Of a DNA stretch of 64,000 nt, positions 47,017 to 57,647 are shown piece by piece. The stretch is from the NCBI GenBank assembly GCA_001972305.1, contig BDDD01001454.1:1-64000 (forward strand), read 5' to 3'. The notes below the pieces were generated by a model that was given only the letters and a program-made list of their open reading frames with translations, searched no databases and was not told the DNA's origin. This stretch comes from Cephalotus follicularis (taxonomy: Eukaryota; Streptophyta; Magnoliopsida; Oxalidales; Cephalotaceae). Position numbers and translations under genes: made by a program. The stretch's first letter is position 1. Every line of letters begins with the position of its first letter.

Positions 47017-47033
47017 TTAGCCACACTGGCTAA
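47017..47033 (-). other. Hairpin A variant with 5-nt loop, in J
   Basis: On the minus strand TTAGCC-AGTGT-GGCTAA: the arms are identical to hairpin A of D, I and L, but the loop is 5 nt rather than 13. ACCCC follows as in the other families. Confidence 0.7.
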
Positions 47034-48092
47034 GCAGAAACCTCATGCAGCATGTATGCATGTACAATGTGCAATATCAGTGACAATCTATGCAATATCA
47101 ATGTGTTGTGTACAATATCAATGCGTAATATGGCAAATGCATGCGTACAATTGGCAATCAAACTACCCGTATGACAATGGCCCATAACAGAGGATATGGA
47201 TAGCATCTATAACAATCAATCAATAGCAGACACTCAATGGTGGTGTATAAAACACCCAATCAATCAATCAATATCCTATAGAGCATGCGACCCCGAGTCA
47301 ATAAAATGTGAATCAGTTAGTAGTGATCAATCCCACGGAAGGTAATCCTTCAAAAAGGGTGGGAGATCTATCCATGTTTCTCAGACTGATCAGGTCTGCG
47401 ACTCATAGATCTTCCAAGGAGCTACTAATAGCGTTAGGGAGCTATGGCCTCAAGGGAGCCTCAATCATCAATCAATCAATAATGCTCATCAGCAAGACAA
47501 TACAATAAATGAAATGATCGACAGAATAGGTGGACGGAGTCAACCTAACATGCCGACACGAATCATAAGGTCACTCTATAGGATCCATACAATTCAATCA
47601 ATCATGTCAGTACAATGTCAAGTAAAGTCAATAAGTGGTGGTGTCTATTGGAGAAATGGGAACGTGCGTCCATCGTATCGACTTAGACTCACAACAACAC
47701 TTTTGACTCAAGCAATCGATCAATGTATCAATACAACGTCGAAGCAAAGTCAATAAGTGTTGGTGCCTAATGGAGGGATGGGAACGTGCGTCCATCGTAC
47801 CGACTTAGACTCAAAACAACACTTATGACTTAAGCAATCAATCAATGTGTCAATACAATCATTAAAACTATTTTCAAAGTCAATGAGTGATGGTGTCTAA
47901 TGGAGGATGGGAATGTGCATCCAATATACAGACTTAGACTCACATCAGTTATGACTCAAGCGATCAATCAATCAGTACAATCATTAAAACCGTTTTCAAA
48001 CACTTGAACACCTCAAGTGAGCCTGCGGTCAAGTGACAATGTGAAAAGAAGTAGAAAACCAGCTTTAAACAGTTAAAAACTCCACTCGGCCT

Positions 48093-48405
48093 GAAAGGCG
48101 TCGATGCCTTTGCGCAAAAGACATCGATGCGTATCAGGGCATGCCTTTGAAAACGGTAGAAGGACATTGATATCTTTGAAAGACATCGATGTCTTTCTCA
48201 ATCGGGCTGAAGACGTCGATGTCCTAGGACAAAGACGTCGACTCATTTCAATAAAAATGGCCTGGGAATGCGCATCGATATCCCGCGTCGATGCCTTTTC
48301 TGGGAAAAGACGTCGATGTCTTTGCTGCGAAATCAAGGAGGTTGCATCCCAAAGCGAAAGACATCGATGTCCATGGGCAACAAGATCGACGTCTTTGCTG
48401 GGAAT
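48093..48405. repeat. Palindromic word cluster in J
   Basis: About ten copies: AAAGGCGTCGATGCCTTT, AAAGACATCGATGCG, the perfect 18-bp palindrome AAAGACATCGATGTCTTT (48179-48196), GAAGACGTCGATGTCC, AAAGACGTCGACTC, CCGCGTCGATGCC, AAAGACGTCGATGTCTTTG, AAAGACATCGATGTCC and AGATCGACGTCTTTG. Confidence 0.85.
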
Positions 48406-49084
48406 GGTCGATTTTATGTAGAAAACCAGTACTTTTCAAGACAAAATCCAATGAAAACCCCTTTCTTTGAAAACTAAGGTTTTAAATCAATCATTTAAGG
48501 TTAGTAAAACTTGTTACAACCTTCCAATTTCAATTTCAGTCTTCCTAGATCAATTAGATCAAGGAAATCAATAAATTTTACAATTCAATACAATACAATC
48601 ATTCAATCAATCATGCAATTCAATAAATCAATCAATAAAGCAATAGGAAATTCAGTAAAGAAGTCCTACCTTTAACGAAGCTTCAAAAGTTGAGCTTCCA
48701 ATCACTCAATCGGCAGCTATGTTGTTCAATCCGCAAGAAGGAGACTTGCAATCTCTACTTGTCGATGAAGCAACAAATCCAGAGTTGCAAGAGGGAGATG
48801 GCAACTGCTCAGGTGGGAGGAAGAGAGAGAAGGATAGAGAGAAAGGGAGAAGAATGGGAAATGTGAGGAATGAGAGAAAATGTTAAGGGAATTGACTTAT
48901 AGAGTCAATTCGGCCAATTCTCCGAAACTCAGCCCAAAATCCCGACTACACATGCATGTGATCAATACAATAACCAATAGGTATAGGAATACCTCAATTC
49001 AATATGGTGCAATATGGTCCGATATAGTACAACACATACATGAACAATGCTCAACAGTACAGAAAGGGAATTCGGGTCGTCACA

Positions 49085-50363
49085 GACGTACATTGACCCC
49101 AAAATGATCCTGGATGCATTTGAGCACATGTTAGCATTGCATATTGAACTGTTAATTGAACTGTGGGTTGAAATGTGTTTGATTTCTAAAAGTGTTTATC
49201 ACCTTAGAAATGCATGCATGATTTTAAAATAAATCTTTATTTTATACGAAAATGTATATTTTCCAAATGTATATTTTCAAAGGACTGGGAAAATGATTTC
49301 CAAAGATTGTGAACAGTTTAAAGGATTGGCTATACAATCAAAATGTATTGTTTCAAGTGTTAATAACTTATAAAGACTCGAAAATGGATTGATATATATT
49401 GAACAAAATATATTTGGTCCAGTAATTATTTTAAAATTTTCTTGAATTGGACTGTGATTGTGACTGTTGCCATACTAGCTGCGTGGCGGAGGTTGCCATC
49501 GATGGCTAGTGGCGGGGTTTGCCTCTAGGTGCCAGGAGATGGCTAGGGATACCCATTGTGATTACTTAGCCACCGCGCTAGTAACCTGTACTGTTGACCT
49601 CCTTCGAGCCAACCCGAGACGGGGCTGAAGTATGGAGTATGACGTCGGGTCCAGGAGATGGCTACGCTCTTCGTACGTACTGAATGAAATGACTGGTCCT
49701 TTGGGGACATGATTGCTGATTGTGTTGATATAGCCTGTTAAGGTTGCACCTGTACTATGAATATATATATAGATACTGTTATATATATTGTACTGCATCA
49801 CTGTGCATTCATTCATGACACTCATTATCATTGACCCGAATTGCACATATATTTTCTCTACTTAGCCGAGTGAGGAGAAAGGCTAACCCCCTACAATTTC
49901 AGACGGATGCAGTGGGCGTTATTGTTGCACATACTTGGAGATTCGAAGAGAAGATTGAGTTGTTCTCTCTTATGTATTGTACTCAGATAATGTTGTATTT
50001 CCTGTTGAGGCTTGTCAAACTGTTATTGTAACTTATGCATTTCTGTTATTGTAATTGATAGATTATGCATTTGGAAAATTGTTAAACTAGGATGATGTAA
50101 TTATCGTAGTTGATGGATTTCTGCATTGAACGAAATATTGTATCGAATGTTTTAATCACGCTCCGTGTTTAGGGCAGTTAACGATGTAATTTTATATTTG
50201 GGTAACATGTAGTATGGGATGCATGTTTCGTTATTTAATTCGGCTTATATTTTGAACGCTTCCACAAGATATAAACTGTTTGAAGAGTTTTTAATTTTCT
50301 CGTAAAATTTTATAATCCGGATAATACGTTAATTGCTACCACCTAGTTGTGTTGTGAAAACGG
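49085..50363 (+). repeat. 3' LTR of element D, piece 3
   Basis: Aligns with 31741-33025 of the 5' LTR, including hairpin A (49862-49886) and hairpin B (50203-50228). The final GGGTGTGACA is missing. Confidence 0.92.
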
Positions 50364-51486
50364 CATCCGACCTCCTCCTCGTACGCGTCCAATGCGTGCC
50401 TTCTGAAGCTTTCCATGTATCACTCTCGAGCAGTAAAGGTGCCCGACCATTATCCTCTGCATGCGTCCCTAGCATGCCGACCTCTATATTGAAGGCGCCA
50501 AGCTCTCCACTGAAAGCTCCAAAGTTTGTGAACCGTTGTGCTGACCATAGGCATCCCAGGAGAGTTAGTGTAATTAAAGTGAATTGAAATGTAAACTGTA
50601 TAAGAGATAAATGAATGTAGTGTAATGTAATGTAGTGCAATGTTATGTAATATACTGGGTCACCACTGAGATAAACACTACGGGGGTCAGCACTAAGATG
50701 AACCCTACGGGGGTCACCGACCGAGATAATCTAGGAAATGTTATTCCTTGAGTTGATCCACTGGGTCACCAGATGAGATGATCCAGGAGGGTCACCAACG
50801 TAGATGGCACATGGATCACCAATTGAGATGAGCCATAAATGTTAAATGAATCTTAATGTTTAGTGTAATGTATAATGTATATCTGATGAGGTATGACCAA
50901 AGGTAGCGTAGTGATTCTCCCATCCCGAGTCCTCTGCCTTAACGTTTGGAGTGCGTATATCGCTCCTCCTTAAGCCGAGGAAGCCGAGGAGGGCTGTATA
51001 AAGGATTGTTAAATATTATAGATTATAGGGATGCCTGTATTGAATGTTTGACATTTCACTTGCATCTCTCATTTGCTTTACATAGGCTTGCTGCATCTGC
51101 ATCTCTATGAATGCATTCGTAGTAGTTCCGACACAACCAGTGGTTGCTGACCCATTGCATTGTAATGTAATGGGTCAGGTACAGGTGGAACTTCGCAGCA
51201 AGCAGAGGTTTGAAGCCCTGAGTAAGTATCCTCCTTCCAATTGCAGTTCGACGACCCAAGAGTATAAAGATGAGATTTATATTGTTTTATGACCTGCTGG
51301 TCTGTAGCAAAGCTATAATTCTGAACAATATTGTATATTTGGGTTTTATCCGCATAAGTGATGTTTTATTGGATTTTTCTGCATACATTATCATATTGTT
51401 TAATGTTTTAATTTTTCCGCTAAATTGCTAAATTAATGTATGGTATGGTTAGTAGCGCGTTAGGCCTTGGTGTTTGGGGAGTTACA

Positions 51487-52291
51487 TTTTTGGAATTTAC
51501 AAGCACGTCTATCAGTCGATATTTGGTTAACCAGTACTTTGTCTTGTCATCGGTTTATGTGTCATATTTCCCTCGTCATTCTTGGCTCCGACTATTGTCT
51601 AGCGTTTGGATCAATGTTAACCCCAGGTAAAGCCGTGATAACTATTAATCTATGAGCGCACTAAGACTATCGGTAGACCTCCCCAGAACCCCCATTTCCA
51701 GTCTGCCTACACCTGGCCAAGATTTTAAGTCTGCAACGGTCACAGATATTAGAGTGCCGTCCACTTTCATTACAGGTGTGACGATCCATTATCGAGCACT
51801 TGCCCAAACGTCTTAATGCAAGTCCCACAAGGCCCAAAGGCAACCATTTTACCAGCTCGTGGCTAGAGCTGGGGAAGGCGGAAATCAAAGCCAAGCGGTT
51901 ACTACATAATGCATGTCAGCCGCTCAGGTCTAAGAAAACAATGCACGTCACATATGGTCTACTAGTCACCATTGACTATACACTACCGGGATTGTAGGAA
52001 TCGTATTGACACATGTAACAACTATCAAAATAGGCTTCCTATGGTGGGTCAGTTCAGTGAACATGCTTTCTAGCATGCATCCCGCATTAGATTTAGGTTA
52101 AACCCAAATGGCAATGAGATAATCCATCATCCACATGACCCAGGAGCAAGCATAATACAACAAGTTTGTATGGTTCATCAATTTTCCTAAGAAAGCGAAC
52201 CTATGACTTGGAACGTTTTGTCATAAGGGAGTAAGGATCTCATTCTCATAACCTCCCAGCCACGAGATCCAACCTTTTTGCGATAGGGCAC
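51487..52291 (-). mobile_element. 5' LTR of copia E, piece 2
   Basis: In reverse complement it aligns with 1665-2440 of the LTR of N: GTTCCAAGTCATAGGTTC, TTGCCATTTGGGTTTAACC, CTTAGACCTGAG and TCACACCTG recur in order. It lies between solo LTR F and element G. No gene is seen; short frames at 51436-51997 are LTR. Confidence 0.8.
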
Positions 52292-53516
52292 TGCAGGTCC
52301 ACAACCAGCAACCTTGAGGGGGGGGGGGGGGGGGTGAATAGGTCATGGCGGAAAATAAAATAAATTACAATTAAATAGAAGAGTGAGGGAAAGAGGAGAT
52401 GTAAACAACTTATAGTGGTTCGGCCAATAATGCCTACGTCCACTCTCCCAAGCAGCACTTGAGGTTCCACTAAAATTGTAATCCCCCAATCACAATCCCA
52501 ACTTCTGGATTTTTACCAGTTGAATCCTAGCTTGGATTTTTGCGAGTTCAATCCTAACTCCGATTTTTGTGAGCTAAATCCTAACTCTGAGAATAGGTAC
52601 TAATGTCCTGGTGTTAAAATATTTTCAGTGATATTGCGTTTGTTTTGTAACTTCTCAAAGGTTGAAATTAAAACAATAATCACTCTAAAAATAGGACTTG
52701 CAATAATATCACAAAGATAACTTTAGAAAGCTGATTTCTCTTTCTTGAGGTTTTGATTGTCTTCTTATTGTTGTTCTTCACTTTATTCAGCCTCTATTTA
52801 TAAGCTTCTTGTTGAATATGACCGTTGCTTTCATCATGGAGATCGTCAAAGAGCCGTTTGAAACATGAATGGTAAGTTCTTACCCTTTCAGCACTTTCAA
52901 TTCTTGCAGATTTTGCATCTGGCTTTCTTCGGGGTTGACGTGTATGCATGGCGTTGACGTCTATCTCTGATTGTGCTGCCTCCTTTGATTCTTCGCATTG
53001 ACATCGTCAGCTACTGTCCAATTCTTGCTTTACTCACATTGACGCTAATGTCATTTGTGTTGACTCCATAAGTTTTGTGCGTTAAGTTCCAAGTCATTGT
53101 TTGATTTGAGCTTTCTTCTGCGTTGATGTGTAAATATGACGTTGACGTCTTCCTCATAGGTGTTGACGCCAATATGTCTTCACGTTAATGTCCAAGCTAC
53201 TGGTTTAATTTTGCACCTCTTGGCGTTAACGTCTTCCATATGGCATTGATGCTAATAATGCAATTACCATCACGTTGATGAGAATAAACAGCTCATTGAC
53301 GAAGATCGTCTTGCATAGCCCATAACACACATCTGAACCCAGCACGTTGACACCAATGATATAGGCGTTGACGCCAATATGACTGATTTGCACATTTTTC
53401 TTGTTTTCACTTGCAACTTTTCTTGTTTGTTACTTTCAAGCATATCCTTCATATTAACACACAAGTTAGGTGTTCTGTTATCATCAAAACTAAGATTGTA
53501 ACACACAATGTCAACA
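52292..53516 (-). repeat. 3' LTR of element G
   Basis: Aligns with 57648-58698 plus 63618-63895. A run of 17 G (52318-52334) near the LTR end corresponds to 6 G in the other copy. Minus-strand start is TGTTGACATTGTG. Confidence 0.9.
52935..53375. repeat. GCGTTGACG word cluster, G 3' LTR
   Basis: About thirteen copies of a TpG version of the palindromic word: GGCGTTGACGTC, GACGTTGACGTC, GGTGTTGACGCC, GGCGTTAACGTC, CACGTTGATG, GGCGTTGACGCC. Nearly all share TTGAC on the plus strand. The 5' LTR has the same cluster at 58345-58690 and 63618-63720. Confidence 0.85.
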
Positions 53517-53960
53517 ATCTTCCCATTTTTGATGATGGCAAAACGTTCACAATAAAAAGACATAAATATTTCAATTCCAATTTGAAACACAAACTCCCCC
53601 TGAATATAAACTTATGCGTTCACTCTTTAAGCATAAAAACTATCTTTTAATAGATTATACATAATGTAGAACTCATTAACCTTTTGCAGGAAAGTGAAAA
53701 AACTGCTAAGGAGTTAAAAACTCAAAGTCCCCCTTAATTCATGCATCAAATCATTCTCACAATACCAAAAAAATACATCAAATAAGTAGCATTATACCAA
53801 TTAAACATTATACCAAATTAACATTTCAAATATAAAAAAAAAACATCTCCCCTCAAATAAAAAAATCATTAACCATACCATTCATATGCATGTAAACTTA
53901 AAAACTCTCCCCCTTTTTGGAAATCATCAAAAAGGTTACACATAAACAAATCATTCTCCC
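53517..53960 (-). other. Polypurine tract zone of element G
   Basis: On the minus strand AAAATGGGAAGAT precedes the LTR. Four to five further GGGGGA or GGGGGAG tracts lie within 450 bp upstream (for example near 53593, 53730, 53850, 53908 and 53957). The TTTTGATGATTTCCAAAAAG stretch next to one of them is the usual SIRE pre-LTR signature. Confidence 0.75.
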
Positions 53961-54387
53961 CCTTAATCAATACACAAACATATTAAACATTTTGTATGCC
54001 AAATAAAATAAGAGAGATCATCCATAATCATCACAAAAAAACATATAGAACCGTATAGATTTCATAATCCAATAACAATGAGGAGATTAACAAAACATTG
54101 TTATAATCAAAACATTGTCATTAATACAAAAATCAAGAGTTTAACAAAAGATAAAGAAACATTAAGATTTTTTTTTAAAAAAAAACAAAGCATGAAGAGT
54201 CAATGCTCCATGTCATCTTTTCCTCCTCCTTCTTCTTCATCTTTTTCCTCTGAATTCGAGATATCAACAGCATCAATCATTCCTTTTTCTACAAACTTCT
54301 TCTCGAGTCTCCTATGTCTTCTTCTTTGATCAACAAAAAGATCTAGGAACTCTTCTCTCATGTTGTCTATTTTGATGTTCTATTTCT

Positions 54388-55379
54388 TCATTTCAGCCAT
54401 AAAAACCTCCATCGAAGTGAAGAACTGCTATTGCTTGATTGTTCCAGTTGCATTTGAGGTATGGAGGTTTGTCTTGTTCGTTGTGCGTCTCCTTGTCCCT
54501 CAGCACCCTTGCCCTCACCTTCAACTCTTCTTCTTCTTGTACCTCCTTCCTTGGACAGCCAAACAGAGCCTTCAGCAGGATTATGCACCCTTTTCCATCC
54601 CATGTTTTTCAAGGATGAGGCATTATAAATGTCCCCAACATCTATCCTAGATGGCACCTCATCCCCAACAACTATCCCAAAATGAAAGAGAATTTTGGTG
54701 ATTGCCATTCCATAGGGCAATGCACCATCTACTTTGGAACTAGCTCTCAACATATTTTTCATAATTATGTGTGGGAGGTTCAAGGGTTTGCCATTAACAA
54801 CATGCCATATGATATATATAAGTCTTGGTGACTCATTTTTTCATGTCCACCAGAGGTTAGAAGTATATGGGTGGAAGTGATATGGTGGAGCAGCCTATGC
54901 TCAGTAGATAGGATATTGGTTGGCTTAGCGATACCTCCAAAAATGTTTTCATTAGGGTTGAATACCCTAAGACAATCCTCAAGCACCAAATCAGGGTCCT
55001 CAAGCAATTTTTTCATTTCAAAAAGCTTGGACCCAACAATAGGTATATTCAGAATCTTACCTAGAATCTAATCATCAAACTTAATCACATATTTATTTAT
55101 CTTAATCTTCAGCTTAAGTTTATCATTACAACTATCTCCAATATTGCTCAAATTACTATAAAACTCTTTAACAATTTCTACATAGTAAGGGCCATTTATT
55201 TTGAAGTAATCTTTCCACCCTAAGGTCTCAAACCACCGCTCAAGATTAAACTTATCACTAGTGGTAATGCTAAAATCTACCAATCTACCATAGAGTACCT
55301 TTCTAGCAGCATAAGAACTCTTGTATCTTGACCCCACTGGTGTTCTTCCTCCTTGCGACGTATGCTTAGTATGCGGCAT
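54388..55379 (-). pseudogene. ORF with putative plant transposon protein domain, element G
   Basis: Starts MPHTKHTSQGG at 55379. The first piece (FNLERWFETLGWKDYF, VKEFYSNL) and, after one TAG at 55068 where the family has Trp, ILGKILNIP, FGGIAKPTNILSTEHRLLHHI and MSHQDLYISYGML resemble the domain known as putative plant transposon protein. After a frame change near 54780 LPYGMAITKILFHFGI and LKNMGWKR complete it. A basic, Arg/Glu-rich tail follows (to 54388). The biochemical role of this domain is not established. It occupies the place of pol in the element. One stop and one frameshift, so a recently broken gene. Confidence 0.75.
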
Positions 55380-55534
55380 GATGCAGGATGAAGTTTTTTA
55401 TCAAAAAGGTTCAAGATTTTGAGATTTTAAGGTCGGATTTTAGAAAAACAGAAGGAGGGAAACTAGGTATTTTAACGCAAAAAATGAGTAAGAGTCGATG
55501 AAAACGCACAAAGCTTTATATAGTCGACCCGTAG

Positions 55535-55760
55535 GTGTTGACGTCTAAAGTTCACGTTGACACTTATCGTCTACCTTTTGATACATAAGATAAAGGTATT
55601 AACGTCATTATTGACGCAAAAACATGTCATTAACGCTAATAGATAGCGTTGATGCACAAGATCATATGCACTCTCTCATTTACGTTAACGCATATATTTT
55701 CGTTAAAGCTTTTTTTTAGCGTTGACATTAAAACACAAGAGTTTTTATAAACGTTGACGC
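55535..55760. repeat. GTTGACG word cluster upstream of the extra ORF of G
   Basis: TGTTGACGTC, CACGTTGACAC, ATTAACGTCATTATTGACGC, GTTGATGC, ACGTTAACGC, AGCGTTGACATT and ACGTTGACGCG lie 150-380 bp before the ORF start at 55379 (minus strand). This is internal to the element, not LTR. Confidence 0.75.
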
Positions 55761-56039
55761 GTAAAACTAGATTTTCAAGAAACTTTAAAAAAAATTTAAA
55801 ACAAAATCAAATACCAAACTTCACAAAACAAGTTTAAAAGATCTTTTCATGAACAATCAATAATCAACCAGACAAAATAATCAAACAACAATATTCACTC
55901 AATAAGAATATATCAAAGTCATTTCATCATCAAACAAATATATCAAAAAAACAACTTTAAACATTTCAAAAAAACTTACAAAACATGTGCTTGGAGCAAA
56001 ACTTTTCCTCTTTTTGAAACTTGTCTTCACGCATACCTA

Positions 56040-57600
56040 TAAAACAAAAGATTTAAGTTTTTGGTACCCAAAAGGTTTTGGGTCATTCAACGTCAGTAGG
56101 AAACGTTCCTTTCGAAACCCATATTCTTCTCATCTTACCACTAAATCTTTTATGCCAACAAGTAGAAGTAATATGTCAAACTTTTCCACAGAAATTACAA
56201 TTCATTAATTTCTTCTGTCTATCTAATAATTTATCAAAATGCTTTACTTTCTTCATCTCATCAAAGCCTAAACCGGGTATATCAACGACACATCATTGCA
56301 TTCCTAGTAATTTATCCAGTTTATCATTATTATTCGAAAATTTTGAATAAGTCCTTAAAGCATCAATTTCTAGCTTTGATTTTAAGTTATATTCTCCTAA
56401 AGAAGAATCCTTTTCATTCATATCTTCATCCTTTTTCAATTCAAGAATACAATTTTTTAGCTCTATCCTTTGCAATTTTCTTAAGCAATAAATACTTTCT
56501 ATTTAGATTATTTAAAACATCTAATAGTTCATCATATTCACACTATAATTCATTATAACTAAGAGATGAAGTATTTACCTCACAATCGTCTTCCATTTCC
56601 ATGAACGCAATGTTTACAACTTCTTCGTTTTCTTCCTCGTCGAAACTTGATTCATCGCTATCACTCCAAATCGCGTTCATCGCCTTCTTTTTCATATTTT
56701 CCTTCTTTTTCTTCAATTTAGGACAATCTGGCCTTATGTTAACCGATTTGTCACATTCATAACAGATAACTTCTTTCTCCTCGTTTTCCTTCTTGCTTGT
56801 CTCTCCTTTGTTGGATTGGAATTTCTTTAATTGCTTTTTGGTGAAGTTCTTCTTATCCATTAGGATTTCTCTTATCCTTTTAATTAATAAGGCCAGATCA
56901 TCTTCAACACTTTCTTCTTCCTTTCAAGCTTTCAATGCTATTCTTTTCTTTTTCGAATCGTTCCTTGCTTGATCACTCATTCGAAGCTCATAAGTCATCA
57001 ATGACCCCAACAAGTCTTCTAACGGAAGAGTTGATAGATCATTCCCTTCCTCTATCTCCGTGACTTTAGGTCCCTTGACTTCGGAAGGCACCTGAGAATC
57101 TTACTCACAAGTTCATGATTAGTATAGACCTTTCCAAGGTCTTTTAAAACATTAATAGTATCATTTAATCTTGCATACATACTAGATATGTTTGCATTCT
57201 TAAGCATCGTAAACAATTCATAATCATGTACAAGTCTATTGAATTTGGTGTCCTTTACCTAGTTGATTCCTTCATAGGTAACCATGAGTCTATCCCACAT
57301 CTCTTTTGCATAATCAAGAGAAGAGATTCTATAAAACTCACTAGGACTTAAGGCACAGAAAATGACATGCTTAGCTTTAGCATTCAATTGAAGAAATTTA
57401 TAGTCATGATCATTATATTCATTATTCAACTTAAGAACTCTTTGACCATCAACTATTTTGGTAGGAATTTCAGGACCATTGGTAATGATGTTCGATAGTT
57501 GATAATCCAAATATTGAAGAAAAATCTTCATCTTAGTTTTCCAATTGCAATAATTGTTTCCATCAAAACTAGGGGGTTTGTTAATAGATTGACTAATGCT
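56040..57600 (-). pseudogene. SIRE-type gag of element G
   Basis: Begins KPPSFDGNNYCNWKTKM and MKIFLQYLDYQLSNII, then LQLNAKAKHVIFCALSPSEF and AKEMWDRLMVTYEG (57530-57259), the classic copia gag core. Farther down is a nucleocapsid region, CYECDKSVNIRPDC (56760), where the CCHC His is Asn, then an acidic WSDSDESSFDEEENEEVVN stretch, a coiled-coil-like Lys/Glu/Leu-rich part (56475-56293), LDKLLGMQ, a second knuckle-like CNFCGKV-stop-HITSTCW, and WVSKGT near 56090. The last block is where SIRE gag normally passes into protease, but here element sequence leaves pol. Several frameshifts. Confidence 0.85.
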
Positions 57601-57631
57601 AAATTATCTCAATTAAGATTAATGATAAAAA

Positions 57632-57645
57632 CTACTCTGATACTA
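57632..57645 (-). other. Primer binding site of element G
   Basis: On the minus strand TAGTATCAGAGTAG directly follows the LTR end CCTACATT; one base differs from the usual TGGTATCAGAG. Confidence 0.75.
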
Positions 57646-57647
57646 AA

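Larger units (their letters stand above)
46642..49084 (-). mobile_element. Solo LTR J (Ty3/gypsy), nested in D's 3' LTR
   Basis: Flanked by a perfect TSD GACGT (46637-46641 and 49085-49089). Read on the minus strand it starts TGTGACGACCCGAATTCCC and ends GGGGTGTTACA. It is 2443 bp with no gene; CAATCAATCAAT-type low complexity is common (47210-48650). The frames at 46553-47020, 47514-47756 and 48073-48451 are LTR sequence. Confidence 0.92.
30348..50363 (+). mobile_element. Ty3/gypsy chromovirus D, nested in F, with insertions I and J in its 3' LTR
   Basis: Plus-strand element: 5' LTR 30348-33037, primer binding site, gag, protease, RT, RNase H, integrase with chromodomain, polypurine tract, 3' LTR 37750-50363 in three pieces. 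LTRs start TGTAATG. The 5' LTR ends CGGGGGTGTGACA, but the 3' LTR stops at AAAACGG (50363) and lacks the last dozen bases, and no TSD is visible (CCATG left, CATCC right). A small deletion at the right end explains both. Both flanks are F word-array sequence. Confidence 0.92.
24808..51486 (+). mobile_element. Solo LTR F (~2.8 kb net) split by H and D
   Basis: Starts TGTAACACCCTGAATTT at 24808 and ends TGGTGTTTGGGGAGTTACA at 51486. Its own sequence is 24808-25460, 29354-30347 and 50364-51486, joined across TSD of H and across D. Both flanks are copia E LTR sequence. No matching TSD is seen (TCTGT left, TTTTT right), so the element may be a recombinant or its flanks have decayed. No gag or pol belongs to it. 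The last part (50640-50830) repeats a GGGTCACC..GAGATGA word. Confidence 0.75.
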
